A stretch of 64,000 nucleotides of DNA, taken from the NCBI RefSeq assembly GCF_030384665.1, contig NC_083676.1:248001-312000 (forward strand). The letters are read 5' to 3'. Below are positions 1 to 10,029 of this stretch, piece by piece. Within the stretch, counting starts at the first letter, position 1. Each line of letters begins with the position of its first letter. This DNA is from Lodderomyces elongisporus. Its lineage: Eukaryota; Ascomycota; Pichiomycetes; Serinales; Debaryomycetaceae. The position numbers were made by a program, and so were the translations under genes. The notes beneath the pieces are model-generated. The model was not told the origin of the DNA. It saw nothing but the letters and a program-made list of their open reading frames with translations, and searched no databases.

Positions 1-1206
1 CCAAAAATCCAGGACATCGTATACTAGTTTTCTGTTTTCTGTTTTATGTTTTATGATTTGATATGTAGTAAGGTAATAAAGGACCAAGGCAAGAAAAAAT
101 AAAAATGTGGAGTTATGGTAATACGGTAAAATGGGTCAAAAGGTAAGAAGGTAGACTTAATGTAGTTGTAAAAAAAAATGGTGTTCTTAATGTCCTCTAG
201 GAGTCTTCTTTAAAAATTCCGATTTTGAAAAATTGCAATTTTTTTTTGTCACCGTTTTCAGCTTCTGTCTTCTCTTTTTTTTTTTATAATTTTTTTTTTT
301 GTCTTTCTTTTTTTTTTTCAAGTTTGCCTTTCTCGCTCTTGTTGTTTTTGTCTGTCTGTATGTCTTGTTTTTTTTTCTTTGGTTTTCACGACACTCTTTT
401 ATGGCATAGCGGAAGTCTGGGTAATTTCACATTGGGTGCAAATATATGGAATGGTGAGTAGTTGAGGCAAAATACAAAGAACTTAATCATTGATATATCT
501 TTCAAAGATTGGATATAGAAGAAGAGTTTTCTATGAACTGGATTTGTTTTCTATGAGTTTTACATTTCCTTTTTTTTTTTTGGGGGGGGGGGGGTTACTT
601 TTCAATGATGTCTCTGCGATTGTATCGATTATTTTATAACTAATAAATCTTTATCTTCAGTACTCCTTGAAACTAATATTCAGGCTGAACTAGTTTGTCT
701 CAAGTTAACTCACAGTTTTTTTTTAAAAACAACTATAGAAAGAAACAATTAAATAACCTCAATACAGATGTACTTTTACATCGTCGAAAAGCTATTCCAG
801 GGTACGGTTAAAACATATTATGGGCAAAACTTGTTTGTGCTTCCATCACAAATTAAAGTCTTACGACTGAAAACCGGAGAAGTACTGCATACAAACCTCT
901 CTCACCAAACCAAATATTCCCTTTTCCCATTTTATTTTATTTTTTTTATTTCACTTATTTTTTTTTTGGTTAGTTGAGAAAAGTAATTAATAGTTCGACG
1001 GTATTACTTTTCAATCTCCTTGATTCAAGAAATAGACAACTTTGATTGCTTTTAAAAGCTTCTTTTACTCCAAGTCCTTCCCTACTTTGACCACACCAGC
1101 TTCTCAAAGCTTTTACTTTTCATTTTCATTTTCATAATTTTCATTTTGAAGTAACAAGTTTGTGCAACCTTGAACAAATTCTAATTATATCTTGTAAACT
1201 GAAACT
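1..1206. other. Intergenic region, no gene supported
   Basis: AT-rich spacer ahead of the first gene. It has long T tracts and a T12-G13 junction (T at 570-581, G at 582-594). Two short ORFs (225-461, 768-977) are mostly poly-T-derived Phe/Leu strings and match nothing I know. The last ~200 bp, rich in TTTTCATTTTCA, is probably the promoter and leader of the gene at 1207. Confidence 0.6.
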
Positions 1207-2010
1207 ATGACGGCAGTGCTAGATCCGAATGCAGATTCTACTTTACCAACCCATGATCTCCCAAATACAAATCAAAATAAAGTTATTCTGCCGAGTAGCC
1301 TGACGTCAACTTCAATTACCCCAACAATTGAACCGCAAATTCCACTAAATTTGGTTCCACCATTAAACTTCTCTCTTGTCGAAGACGGGATCTACCGATG
1401 TGGGTTCCCCATGCCGATAAATTATCCATTCTTACAACAATTAAATCTCAAGACCATAATCTACCTCGGCGACCTCGGGCACGAGCCAACTGAACCCAAA
1501 AAGGAGAAGGATAAAAGGAAAGGAAATGAAAAGGAGGAACCAAAAGAGAAGGAAAAGGAAAAGGAAAAGGAAAAGGAAAAGGAAAAAGATAAGAAGAAAA
1601 AGAAAAAGGACAAGGATGGTTCAGTTGAAATTTTGAACCAGTATGTCGATTGGATTAAAGATCAAGGCTCGATAACATTTCATAACTTGCTTGTTGAAAG
1701 TCTGAAGGAACCATTCAATAAGATGGAAGAGCACGAACAAACTTTGCGCAGCTTGACCACTGCCCTCACATTGATTTTGGATCGGTCAAACTACCCAATT
1801 CTAATACACTCAAATAAGGGAAAACATAGAACGGGTTTGCTAGTTGGGTTGATGAGAAAGTTGCTACAAGGATGGTGCCTAAGTGGAATCTTTGAAGAGT
1901 ACGAGAAGTTTGCATTGGGAAAGTTTGAATATGACTTGGAACTAATCGAGATTTGGCAACCGGAGCTATGGGTTAATGACGATAATAAGCCAAATTTTGT
2001 ACGAATATGA
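1207..2010 (+). CDS. OCA2: Siw14/Oca-family phosphatase-like protein, catalytic Cys replaced by Ser
   Basis: A 267-residue protein of the atypical dual-specificity phosphatase family (Siw14, Oca1, Oca2, Oca4, Oca6), cytoplasmic proteins linked to inositol pyrophosphate metabolism and oxidant-induced arrest in yeast. The family N-terminal block is clear around residues 50-95 (IYRCGFPMPINYPFL, then KTIIYLGD). The P-loop at about 201-210 reads HSNKGKHRTG, so the CX5R cysteine is Ser202 while Arg208 remains; this Ser is a TCA codon, not CTG. A Lys/Glu-rich insert (about 97-138) made of AAGGAA repeats separates the two blocks. Family membership is secure. The Oca2 assignment rests on the FPMPINYPFL and HSNKGKHR wording recalled from that subfamily. 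Catalytic activity is unlikely; a scaffold role in an Oca complex is inference. Confidence 0.8.
   Translation: MTAVLDPNADSTLPTHDLPNTNQNKVILPSSLTSTSITPTIEPQIPLNLVPPLNFSLVEDGIYRCGFPMPINYPFLQQLNLKTIIYLGDLGHEPTEPKKEKDKRKGNEKEEPKEKEKEKEKEKEKEKDKKKKKKDKDGSVEILNQYVDWIKDQGSITFHNLLVESLKEPFNKMEEHEQTLRSLTTALTLILDRSNYPILIHSNKGKHRTGLLVGLMRKLLQGWCLSGIFEEYEKFALGKFEYDLELIEIWQPELWVNDDNKPNFVRI
1495..1615 (+). repeat. AAGGAA-type repeat coding a Lys/Glu tract
   Basis: Purine-only tandem repeats (AAGGAAAAGGAA and variants) inside the Oca-type gene. They encode a charged KE/KD tract that interrupts the phosphatase fold between its two conserved blocks. This is likely a length-variable microsatellite. Confidence 0.8.
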
Positions 2011-2500
2011 TATTTTTTCCCCCACCTATTTACAACAGCACCAAAGTTGATCAAAATATTGTATAAATATCTTGATTTGGTTTTTTTCTTTAAAAAAAAA
2101 ACCAATTATGGTTTCTTAATGTCATCTATATGAAAAAAAATATAGTTGCAACCACGCACAGTTCAAGGCATTTAGCAATTGAGATATTACGTGAAAATAT
2201 CGCTTTCAAGGATTGACAAAAAAGAAATGAGTAATAAAAAGAAAAAGGAAGAAAATATAAAATAAGATAGAATTCGAAATGCATAAACTAGAGTTAATGG
2301 AACGGTTGTTTTTTCTTCTTTTCTTTTCGTTTTGTTTTGTTTTTGCTCATACTATTCACCCTGGTATCTTTTATTTTGTCTTATTTTTCTCTTATTTTTA
2401 AAAAAAACTCCCAACAACAGCAACAGCATCATCATCATCATCTTCTTCTTCTTCTTCATCTTCATCTTCTTCTTCTTCTAACACGAGTTTCCATTCCCAT
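2011..2500. other. Convergent intergenic region with trinucleotide repeats
   Basis: Lies between the 3' ends of the Oca-type gene and glyoxalase II, so it should hold both polyadenylation regions. A CAA/CAT/CTT trinucleotide patch at about 2407-2480 adjoins the glyoxalase stop. No gene is seen. Confidence 0.6.
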
Positions 2501-3349
2501 TTACGAGTTGTTTTTCATTTCTCTTAACTTTGTCATCACATCATCAGCTTGAGTCAACCCTGTCTTCTCCTGAACCTGTGGGTCCAGTAATCTCATAAAT
2601 GGGTTAAAATTCAATTCGTCTCCAATTGTAAATTGACCCGTTGTATGCTCGTGCTTTTGTGTGTACTCATCCAAAGCTTCGATTGCTTCATTGTCCAAAA
2701 TGGTCTTGGAAAACTTGACATTGGACTTGGTATACTCGTGTCCAGGATATACTTTTGTATCTTTGGGCAATTTGGCCAAGATTTTGTTCAAGGCAACATT
2801 CATTTCTGCACCAGTGCCTTCGAAAAATCGTCCGCATCCACTGATGAACAATGTGTCACCCGTAAATACTGCTTTTTCACCTGTTTTTGCATCCTTAACG
2901 TAGTAACAAATCGAGTCCTGTGTGTGGCATGGCGTATGCAACGCTGTAACAGACAAATCATCACCCAAATCAATTACTTCTTCGTGCGACGGCGTATAGG
3001 TCACCAAAGGCGAGTCCTTACCGGCAATTATTGGCAAATCTGGGTATTTTCTGTGAAACTCTTTGTTACCGTCAGAATGATCATAATGATGGTGCGTATT
3101 GACAATTGCTTTCAATTCATATTTTGGTTTTTTCTCCTTGATAAACTCATTGACTTCCAGAGGAACTGCTGGGTCAATCAACCATGCATTTTTACTGCGG
3201 TCATCGACTAAAAGGTAGGCGTAATTATCGCCTTGGCCCCACCTCATAGGAATTGGAAGAATGTGCATTTTTCTGTAAATAATCGATTGAGCAAGTTTCG
3301 GATATAAAGTGCTTCTAGTAGTTTGTGGAAAGAAGTGACGTAGGAGCAT
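2501..3349 (-). CDS. GLO2: Hydroxyacylglutathione hydrolase (glyoxalase II)
   Basis: Hydrolyses S-D-lactoylglutathione to D-lactate and glutathione, the second step of methylglyoxal detoxification. The 282-residue product has the metallo-beta-lactamase motif THHHYDH at 85-91, then TPCHTQDS, FTGDTLF and YPGHEYT metal and substrate segments, with C-terminal FNPFMRL. Yeast Glo2 (274 aa) aligns from Met28 onward. Residues 1-27 form a basic, hydroxylated, acid-free leader typical of a mitochondrial presequence. The first ATG has C at -3 (weak context) and the ATG of Met28 (plus-strand 3268) has A at -3 (strong). One gene may therefore make a mitochondrial and a cytosolic isoform by leaky scanning. 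The family call is certain; dual targeting is inference. Confidence 0.95.
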   Translation of the reverse strand: MLLRHFFPQTTRSTLYPKLAQSIIYRKMHILPIPMRWGQGDNYAYLLVDDRSKNAWLIDPAVPLEVNEFIKEKKPKYELKAIVNTHHHYDHSDGNKEFHRKYPDLPIIAGKDSPLVTYTPSHEEVIDLGDDLSVTALHTPCHTQDSICYYVKDAKTGEKAVFTGDTLFISGCGRFFEGTGAEMNVALNKILAKLPKDTKVYPGHEYTKSNVKFSKTILDNEAIEALDEYTQKHEHTTGQFTIGDELNFNPFMRLLDPQVQEKTGLTQADDVMTKLREMKNNS

Positions 3350-3822
3350 GTGCTTTTTTTTTAATGAAAAGAAGCAATGGAACCCCTGTAAATATTTAAC
3401 TCTTGATTTGAAGAAAAAAGGAAGTAAAAGAAAAAGAAAAAGAAAAAAAGATGAAAAATAAGAGATAGATCAAAAAGTAGAGGAAAGAAAAGAAGAAATG
3501 GGTTGAGTGTACAAATGATAGCAAGGGAGGAATTGAGTGCTGGGGTCTTCCGAAAGATATGTTTGTGGAACTTCGGGTGGAGCAACAAATTGGAAAGAGG
3601 AAAGGGGAAAAAAGAAAATAAAGAGAGAGACAGAGAATGGGAGAACTTTACAAATTTATTTCCGTCGGAGATTGACACAAAAGATAGCTGACTAATTCGA
3701 GACCTTTACTTGCTCTGAATACAGCAGAGAAATCAGTAAGGTCAAGTTTTGGGCACACGACACCATATCATTCAAAATGGTACAGATTACTTTATACATG
3801 GACATATATAAATATATGTATA

Positions 3823-3853
<31 letters not shown>

Positions 3854-3917
3854 GGTAGGTATGTGGTCCAAATTGGCGTCAAGGGACGATAAAAAGAAGA
3901 AGCTGAAGGTACAGAGC
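3350..3917. other. Intergenic region with (AT)n tract
   Basis: Promoter side of glyoxalase II and 3' side of SGT1. It contains an (AT)14 run at 3826-3853 and a polypurine stretch at about 3415-3500. Overlapping short ORFs are low complexity and not supported. Confidence 0.6.
3826..3853. repeat. (AT)14 microsatellite
   Basis: Pure alternating AT run close to the 3' end of SGT1. Confidence 0.9.
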
Positions 3918-5189
3918 CTAAGCGCCCCACTTTTTGGCCACCATACCTTCTGGTGGTGAGGTCTCAAACTCCTTGTCACGGGCCTCTTCCCAATTAGTGG
4001 TTAAAACCGTTCCGTTACTTTGCACATACGACTTCATCATAGCCCTTCTTGAGTCTTCGTCCATATCCTTGAATATCTGCTGAAAAAATTGATTTGGTTC
4101 ACCACCTTCGTTTTCTGTTTCATCTTCAACTTTGAAATTACTCCAGTCGATTTTTTTTCTTGAACTTGACGGGTAAGCAGCATGCAATTCTTCTTGTCTA
4201 CCCTTGTTGTTACTATTGCCATTATTGGTCAAAGTTTCTTCTTTCTCTAACGACGGCCATTTTCCCGCAATGCTTTTTCTCAATGATATTTCTAATTTAG
4301 TTGAATATATTTTAAACCTCGACTCCTCAACGCGAATCTCAGAATACAAAGGATCAAGATTGTAGTTATACTCGGAACCGTTTGCACTTGGAAAAGAGAT
4401 CGAGACCGATTTGCTCTCAAAATGCACTTTTAGCTTGTCTTCTTTGATATTCTTAGCATATATAGTAATAATGACATCATCATTGGACTGATACCAATCT
4501 TCTCTGATCTTCACACTCAACGGAGCAATCCGATTAATCTCGTCAACATTGGACTGGGTTGCTGGCTTGGAAGCATTTGCTTCTGTCGCCAGAGCTTTAG
4601 TTGTTTCTGTCTTTTCCACTATCTCAGACTTAAGCTCACTGCCCCCTTTCCCATCTCCACTGCTGTCTAAATTCAGAGTAGATCTCTCACCACCTACTAC
4701 TTCAGCTGCTTCTCTTTCTCCTTCTCTTTCTTTTTCTTCTTCTTCTTTTTTTTCTTCTTCTTTGTCATCATCATCATCATCATCATCATTGTCGACATTC
4801 CATTCTGGATGGTTTTTCAAATCGTATTCACATTTATCCTTCCACATTTGTAGTGTTGCTTCTTTGCAGTCATATTCTAGTGCTTTGCTGAATTGACTCA
4901 ATGCCAATTTAAGTTTCTTTTCTTGATAATAAATGATTGCTAATCTAAAGTAACATAATCCAATCTCGGATCGCTTACCTCTATCGTTGGCAATTGTAAA
5001 TGCTGTTGAGATGTCCTTTTTTGCATGATCCAAATTCTTTAATTTCAGGTACGCTATTGCTCGCTTCAAATATGCTTGAAAAGCTTGTGGGTTCTCCTTA
5101 AGAGCCAGAGTGTAAAATTGAATTGCCCCTAGAAAATCTTTCGCTTGCACCGCTTCATCTCCATGTTTAATTGCTTGTTCAACAGCCAT
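3918..5189 (-). CDS. SGT1: SGT1-type co-chaperone (TPR-CS-SGS)
   Basis: Adaptor linking Hsp90 to SCF ubiquitin ligase subunits and kinetochore assembly (Skp1 binding). The 423-residue protein has the full SGT1 order. Three TPR-like helix pairs occupy about 1-125 (starting AVEQAIKHGDEAVQAKDF). A very acidic linker at 130-165 has eight Asp and a Glu/Lys run. A CS domain spans about 220-315 (REDWYQSNDDVIITIYAKNI, later KLEISLRKSIAGKWPSLE). The SGS domain runs from about 340 to the end (KKIDWSNFKVEDE, FFQQIFKDMDEDSRRAMMKSY, EGMVAKKWGA). It is longer than the yeast protein mainly through the acidic linker. The start is the only sensible ATG and the TPR begins immediately. Confidence 0.95.
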   Translation of the reverse strand: MAVEQAIKHGDEAVQAKDFLGAIQFYTLALKENPQAFQAYLKRAIAYLKLKNLDHAKKDISTAFTIANDRGKRSEIGLCYFRLAIIYYQEKKLKLALSQFSKALEYDCKEATLQMWKDKCEYDLKNHPEWNVDNDDDDDDDDKEEEKKEEEEKEREGEREAAEVVGGERSTLNLDSSGDGKGGSELKSEIVEKTETTKALATEANASKPATQSNVDEINRIAPLSVKIREDWYQSNDDVIITIYAKNIKEDKLKVHFESKSVSISFPSANGSEYNYNLDPLYSEIRVEESRFKIYSTKLEISLRKSIAGKWPSLEKEETLTNNGNSNNKGRQEELHAAYPSSSRKKIDWSNFKVEDETENEGGEPNQFFQQIFKDMDEDSRRAMMKSYVQSNGTVLTTNWEEARDKEFETSPPEGMVAKKWGA

Positions 5190-5670
5190 TTAGTATGAAT
5201 ATAGAATGTGATGACTCAAATATATTATGAAAAGAAAACAAAAAGAATTTTTAAAAAAATAAAGAATAGGAAATAAAAAAGAATGGTTATACTTTGTAGT
5301 TACTATGAATCTTGGTTGTGAAAAGATGGGATCAATCAATGATGATACCAGTTAACGCTACCAACTGTCTTTTGTATTTGTATCTTTTTTTTCCATTTCT
5401 TTCCATCTTCGTATCCATGCCTTGATTGTATTTTCTATATTAAACTTAAAAGAAGGATCATCTACCAATACTGTTATTCTTGTTTTTTTACTATTTTTTT
5501 TTACTAACTTGTAATGAAGGCATCACAGTCAATATAGTATTTACAAATTAACATATACATATATATATAACAATCTATCTTCTCCTTCAAAATAACTTTG
5601 GTGCTGTTCTTCGTTTTTGTTTTTCTTCTTCTTGATCTTTTTCTTTTGCAACCCATCGTTATATAGAATG
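5190..5670. other. Intergenic region between SGT1 and the PPR-like gene
   Basis: SGT1 promoter plus the 3' region of the next minus-strand gene. Long T and pyrimidine tracts and a short ATATATAT run near 5565; no gene is seen. Confidence 0.6.
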
Positions 5671-8298
5671 TTAGTGAATTTTTTGTCTACTTTCACTTGG
5701 TAAGACGGGATCTGCTGCTGCTTGTTCCGGTGTGAAATGTCTAGCTTCTTCAGCTAATGGTAAACGTCTTTCGTTTGTTGTTGAACCATCTATCAAGAAA
5801 CTTTCGGTAGGTCTATAACCTTTAGTTTGCAGCAATAAACCGGATTGCTCTACATTTTGCCAGATTTGAGGATATTGCACAGCAGCAAGCCTCTTAATCT
5901 CGGCTTGGGGCTCTTCCATGTAACAATAGTTGTGCATTGAAAGCAACAAATCTTCATTAACCTCAACATCATAGTCTTCAGCTTCTTCTAGTAATGCAAA
6001 TGACTTATCCACTTTTCCATGATATGCTTGTGCAATCAAATATTGTCGAAACAAACTATATTCGGGGACCAATCCAAAGGTGGACAAGTTATTCCAAAAC
6101 TTATCAACGTAATTCAAGTCGTTGTAAGTATAAGCTTTTAGCATAATTACTGCACTCTCTTCGTTGACACCCTGGTTTACACTTGTCGAGAGGAACAAGT
6201 CTCGTACTTTTGGTGTATCTTGCAAATTACAATATGCATTCATAATAATATTGCTCAATTCAAGTCCTTGCTCTTGGATGTTTGTATCCATTTTGAGCCA
6301 CTCATGAACCTCAACCACTCCTTCTTCATACAAGCTGTTTCCAAACTCTTCTAGTAGATAAGTGTAAATCTCCTTTGTAGGTGGCTCAAACGAATGCTTA
6401 CCATGTATTTGTGATTGTTCAACCATCTTATTGAATATGAGTAGAGCTCCATGCCACCTATTATTGTCACAAAAGAATTTCATGGTTGGTAAGATTCTGT
6501 CAACTGGTACATGAAAATATTTGTACATGTCCTTGTAGAGAAACCAATTGTTATTGACAGTTTTGTCACTCTTGTTTGAAATCACATACTCGTGCACAGT
6601 GTTGAATAAATTCATGTACTTGTAACCATAAGGCTTATCAATGGGTAATCGTAATTTCTCATCTTCGATTTCAGGAAGTTCGCGCTTCATCAAGGTCATA
6701 CAGTCTCCCACATAGTTACTCTCAAGCAACTTGACAGCTATTGCATTTATAGTGTCTGCACTGATTTGCAGTGGTAAAGCAGTTTTCACAGTACGAAAAA
6801 TTCGAAACGATTCATTAATGGGCAACGCCTCCATGACGCATTGTATGAGCTCATTCAAAGTCTTGGCAACTGAAGGATCGTTGGCAGCTTCGAGCCAATC
6901 TACATCGAGTTTGGCATCTTCAAATATTTTCAATGCAGCTTTGTGATCATCTCGGTTTATGGCATTGTCTAGAAGAGCTTTATAGAATTCAGCAGATGGA
7001 GCAATACCGCGTGAGTTATACAACTTGAGTAATGACGATACTGTTTGTGGAGATATTTTTGCAATAATTGGTACCATCTTGTTAAACGTTTCAATAGAAC
7101 ATGATTCTAGTTTCTGATATAACTCATATGAAATTTGTGATACATCTTCACTATCAATTTCGCAATCACGATGGTTCTCATTCTTACTCTCACCATTAAT
7201 GAGATTTAATATTGTAGCTTCCTCTATCAAATACGAATTGCTTTGCAGTTTTGTGTGTTTCAAAATATCTAGTACTTTGAAAAATAGTAGCTTATTGCAT
7301 TCTCTAGCTTTGTATAATAAGGTTTCTAATAAAGTCGCATCGATAGAATTGTTGGGTTTTTGTAGAACTTGTTGCAAATTGTCGAAACGTTGGTATAAAC
7401 TATCCAACAAGGTATATGTCCGCTTGCTCGAACCTTTGAAATTGTTTACTTGCGACAATTCATCATTGAGTCGAAGCAAAGTTAAAAGCGATCGTATTGA
7501 AATTTTTTCAAAATCAACAGTATCAATGACATTGGAAATAAGCATATGAATCCGGTCTAAGTGTCTTTCCAAATCTTTGTAACAATGTACTTCTGGTGTT
7601 TCATCTTCAAATAATTTTTCAATGTAGTTATTCAATGCAGTAATATACGAATCTCTTATGCCGAATTTTATCATTACTTCAAATACATTCAATTTCAACT
7701 TCTGCCTCCTCTCCATCATGCTAAAATATTCCCTTGTAAAATTTTCATTCAATCTTGTTCCCAAACTCTGGAAAATGTATTCGGTATCGATATTTCGTTG
7801 CGATAGTAGGTCAATCAATAAAATAAGTGTCTCATTAGAGAGCTTGTTGTAATGTCGCAGTAACTCAGTGACTAGTTCATCGTATATTTCAGAATGATTT
7901 TTCTCAATGTCTGGGTACAATCGACGAAAAGTGTGACTCAAAATATCTATGGGTATGGTGGTGCTCGAGTTGTGTTTTCGTTGCAAGTTTTTAAACTCGC
8001 GCAATACAAAATTGATGAGTTCAACTTGTTCTTTATCTGACGGTAGAGCAATGACTTCTTGAAGAGTACTGATGATGAGCTTTCTTTTTCGTTTTAATGG
8101 TAGTTGGCTATCGTGTAAAAAGTCGGAAATTTTTGCATGATGTCTTTCCAATTCAGCATTCTTATATTGTTTTGGCTCTTCAATGATGACCTTCCACAGC
8201 TTATTTCGTCTAGAATAAAAGTTGTGTGCAACAATTTGAGTTGAATAAATCTGCCCTCGCAAGATCGGTCCTAGGCTTCCCTGCAACCGTGAGATCAT
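5671..8298 (-). CDS. Large helical protein, probable mitochondrial PPR-like RNA factor
   Basis: An 875-residue, almost entirely helical protein. The frame stays open 16 codons further upstream only via TTG after a TAG, so I take the ATG at 8298. From there the first ~35 residues are basic and Ser/Arg-rich without acidic residues (ISRLQGSLGPILRGQIYST, later FYSRRNKLWK), a good mitochondrial presequence. The body shows repeated paired helices resembling PPR or TPR-like solenoids, for example APSAEFYKALLDNAINRDDHKAALKIFEDAK, read as two short helices, and later segments around 640-800 of the same type. Yeast PPR proteins evolve very fast and I cannot match this to a named member such as AEP3, CCM1 or PET309. 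A role in mitochondrial RNA stability or translation is inferred from architecture only. Confidence 0.7.
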   Translation of the reverse strand: MISRLQGSLGPILRGQIYSTQIVAHNFYSRRNKLWKVIIEEPKQYKNAELERHHAKISDFLHDSQLPLKRKRKLIISTLQEVIALPSDKEQVELINFVLREFKNLQRKHNSSTTIPIDILSHTFRRLYPDIEKNHSEIYDELVTELLRHYNKLSNETLILLIDLLSQRNIDTEYIFQSLGTRLNENFTREYFSMMERRQKLKLNVFEVMIKFGIRDSYITALNNYIEKLFEDETPEVHCYKDLERHLDRIHMLISNVIDTVDFEKISIRSLLTLLRLNDELSQVNNFKGSSKRTYTLLDSLYQRFDNLQQVLQKPNNSIDATLLETLLYKARECNKLLFFKVLDILKHTKLQSNSYLIEEATILNLINGESKNENHRDCEIDSEDVSQISYELYQKLESCSIETFNKMVPIIAKISPQTVSSLLKLYNSRGIAPSAEFYKALLDNAINRDDHKAALKIFEDAKLDVDWLEAANDPSVAKTLNELIQCVMEALPINESFRIFRTVKTALPLQISADTINAIAVKLLESNYVGDCMTLMKRELPEIEDEKLRLPIDKPYGYKYMNLFNTVHEYVISNKSDKTVNNNWFLYKDMYKYFHVPVDRILPTMKFFCDNNRWHGALLIFNKMVEQSQIHGKHSFEPPTKEIYTYLLEEFGNSLYEEGVVEVHEWLKMDTNIQEQGLELSNIIMNAYCNLQDTPKVRDLFLSTSVNQGVNEESAVIMLKAYTYNDLNYVDKFWNNLSTFGLVPEYSLFRQYLIAQAYHGKVDKSFALLEEAEDYDVEVNEDLLLSMHNYCYMEEPQAEIKRLAAVQYPQIWQNVEQSGLLLQTKGYRPTESFLIDGSTTNERRLPLAEEARHFTPEQAAADPVLPSESRQKIH

Positions 8299-8802
8299 GC
8301 TTTGAATTGTTTCTTTTTGGAAAATATTCTGGTATAATTTAATCAACTAAAATGTCAAAGAGACGTATCACGAGGTTTTTAATTCTCCTTTGAATCTTTT
8401 GTTTCTTTCAAAATTAACAAATGTGGATAAAACGGTGGTTGGATATATTTTCTACTTCTTCATCTTGTTCTTCTTTCGTTCTTTATTTTTTTTTTCTTTT
8501 TTTTTTGGCTTTGTTATACATATTTTTTTTTTTTTTGCATCAATTGCAATAAATCAATCGCGCTCGAAAAAGAAAAAATACATAAAAGTGAAGGGGAAGG
8601 ATAATGAAGGAAGAAAGTAAAGAAGAAAAAGGGAAATAAGAAAGAAACCCAAAAAAAAGAACAAAAGAACAAAAGAACAAAAGAACAAAAGAGAAGTGGG
8701 TGATAACATAAATCCGCAATGTTCTCAATTTCCATTGATTATATTTACAAAATACTCGATATATGAGTGATCTAGTCAATTCTAAGTAAATTCTCTTGGA
8801 TC
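8299..8802. other. Intergenic region with (GAACAAAA)n repeat
   Basis: Promoter of the PPR-like gene and 3' region of tafazzin. It holds long T tracts (about 8487-8540) and four copies of an 8-bp unit at about 8660-8692. No gene is seen. Confidence 0.6.
8660..8692. repeat. 8-bp tandem repeat (GAACAAAA)
   Basis: Four near-perfect head-to-tail copies in an intergenic region. Confidence 0.8.
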
Positions 8803-10029
8803 TCATTTTTTTTCCTTAGGATCAAAATCTGGCAAATGTGATTGGAGTCGCTTGATAGCCCAATTCTTCCCAATAAATTTGACATCCTCGTCACTCATTC
8901 CTTCAGTATTGGTATAGATTTTCCAAAATTTAGGGTCTTTAAATCTTGGATCCTCGGGTTGAAAGAGTGGAATTGAGTTTCGTATTTGCAAAACACTGTC
9001 ACGTAAAAATGCTGCTAAAGAGCTTCTCAATTGTTGTGCCTTCTTGCCATTCATTAACTCTTCAGATAAATCAGTTGGATGGTATTTATCAATATATTTC
9101 AGTACAAGTTTCCGCCAATCCTGTCTATATTGTTCGATCTTGGTATCACAAATCATGTCTCCAATGGTCAAGTGAATCTCTGCTCCAACGTTTGCAGGTA
9201 GCCATCTTTTAATACCCTCTTCTGCACTATCCTCGGGCGCTACTTTTTCGAATCCGTATGTGAAGATGGGTACCACCACAGGTGCCCTGGTAGATTCCAA
9301 AATTAATCTACTTACACCCCACTTGAAATATCTCATAGAGTTACTGTGTGGTTCTTGCAATTGTAATACAAATCCTTCGGGAAACACGTGAAACCAGGAG
9401 GTTTTAGATCTTATAAATGGGTTTTTCGACATCAACACATTAGTGCCCTCCGGTGTCGGTTTGATGAACTTCACCATCTCCGTGTTTGATTTATTGTGGT
9501 AATTATTTACAGTCTGAAGCAAATTTGGCTTTGCCACATCTTTGACGCCGGGGGTAAATTCCAAGTCCAAAGTATCATCGGGACTCAAGATTCTAATTGC
9601 AGCATCCAACGAGCCTTGAAAAGGACCTTCTCCAAATCTCTTTGTGCCTAAAATCTTGCCCAAATTGAAAAACCAACTCTGGATTGCATTTGAAAAACAT
9701 ATGTTGTGGGCACCGAACCCCCAGCGAATTGTGTCAATATCGAAATGGAATCGCCACGGTAGTGCTGCATAAAATGCTGGGTCATCAACAACGGACATGT
9801 GATTCATTACCGTTAATAATCCTCGATTCTCCTCTCTTGCTTTGGCCAAAGCCATGTCTAGTTTCTCTATATTGTGCACAAATGGTTTGTAAAGGGTGTT
9901 TAAAATGATTTTCGAGCCCGTGATCATGAAGAGACATGTTGCATGAGACGCATAGTTCCAAAGAGGATTGGTTCGCGGATATTCTGAAAGAAACTCATCT
10001 CCACGTCTAAGCACATCCGGAAATGACAT
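8803..10029 (-). CDS. TAZ1: Tafazzin, lysophospholipid acyltransferase
   Basis: Mitochondrial membrane transacylase that remodels cardiolipin acyl chains. The 408-residue protein carries the acyltransferase HX4D motif at 77-82 (NHMSVVDDP) and the acceptor-binding FPEG motif at 216-219, both intact. It also has the tafazzin hallmarks PWRFHFDIDTIRWG and FFNLGKILGTKRF. A hydrophobic helix near residues 30-48 would be the interfacial membrane anchor. It is somewhat longer than the 381-residue S. cerevisiae protein because of insertions around 160-200 and the C-terminal tail. No cleavable presequence is visible, as expected for this family. Confidence 0.95.
   Translation of the reverse strand: MSFPDVLRRGDEFLSEYPRTNPLWNYASHATCLFMITGSKIILNTLYKPFVHNIEKLDMALAKAREENRGLLTVMNHMSVVDDPAFYAALPWRFHFDIDTIRWGFGAHNICFSNAIQSWFFNLGKILGTKRFGEGPFQGSLDAAIRILSPDDTLDLEFTPGVKDVAKPNLLQTVNNYHNKSNTEMVKFIKPTPEGTNVLMSKNPFIRSKTSWFHVFPEGFVLQLQEPHSNSMRYFKWGVSRLILESTRAPVVVPIFTYGFEKVAPEDSAEEGIKRWLPANVGAEIHLTIGDMICDTKIEQYRQDWRKLVLKYIDKYHPTDLSEELMNGKKAQQLRSSLAAFLRDSVLQIRNSIPLFQPEDPRFKDPKFWKIYTNTEGMSDEDVKFIGKNWAIKRLQSHLPDFDPKEKK

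Noticed and set aside
768..977. 69-codon ATG ORF upstream of the Oca-type gene
   Set aside because: Second half is poly-T-derived Phe/Leu; no recognisable domain.
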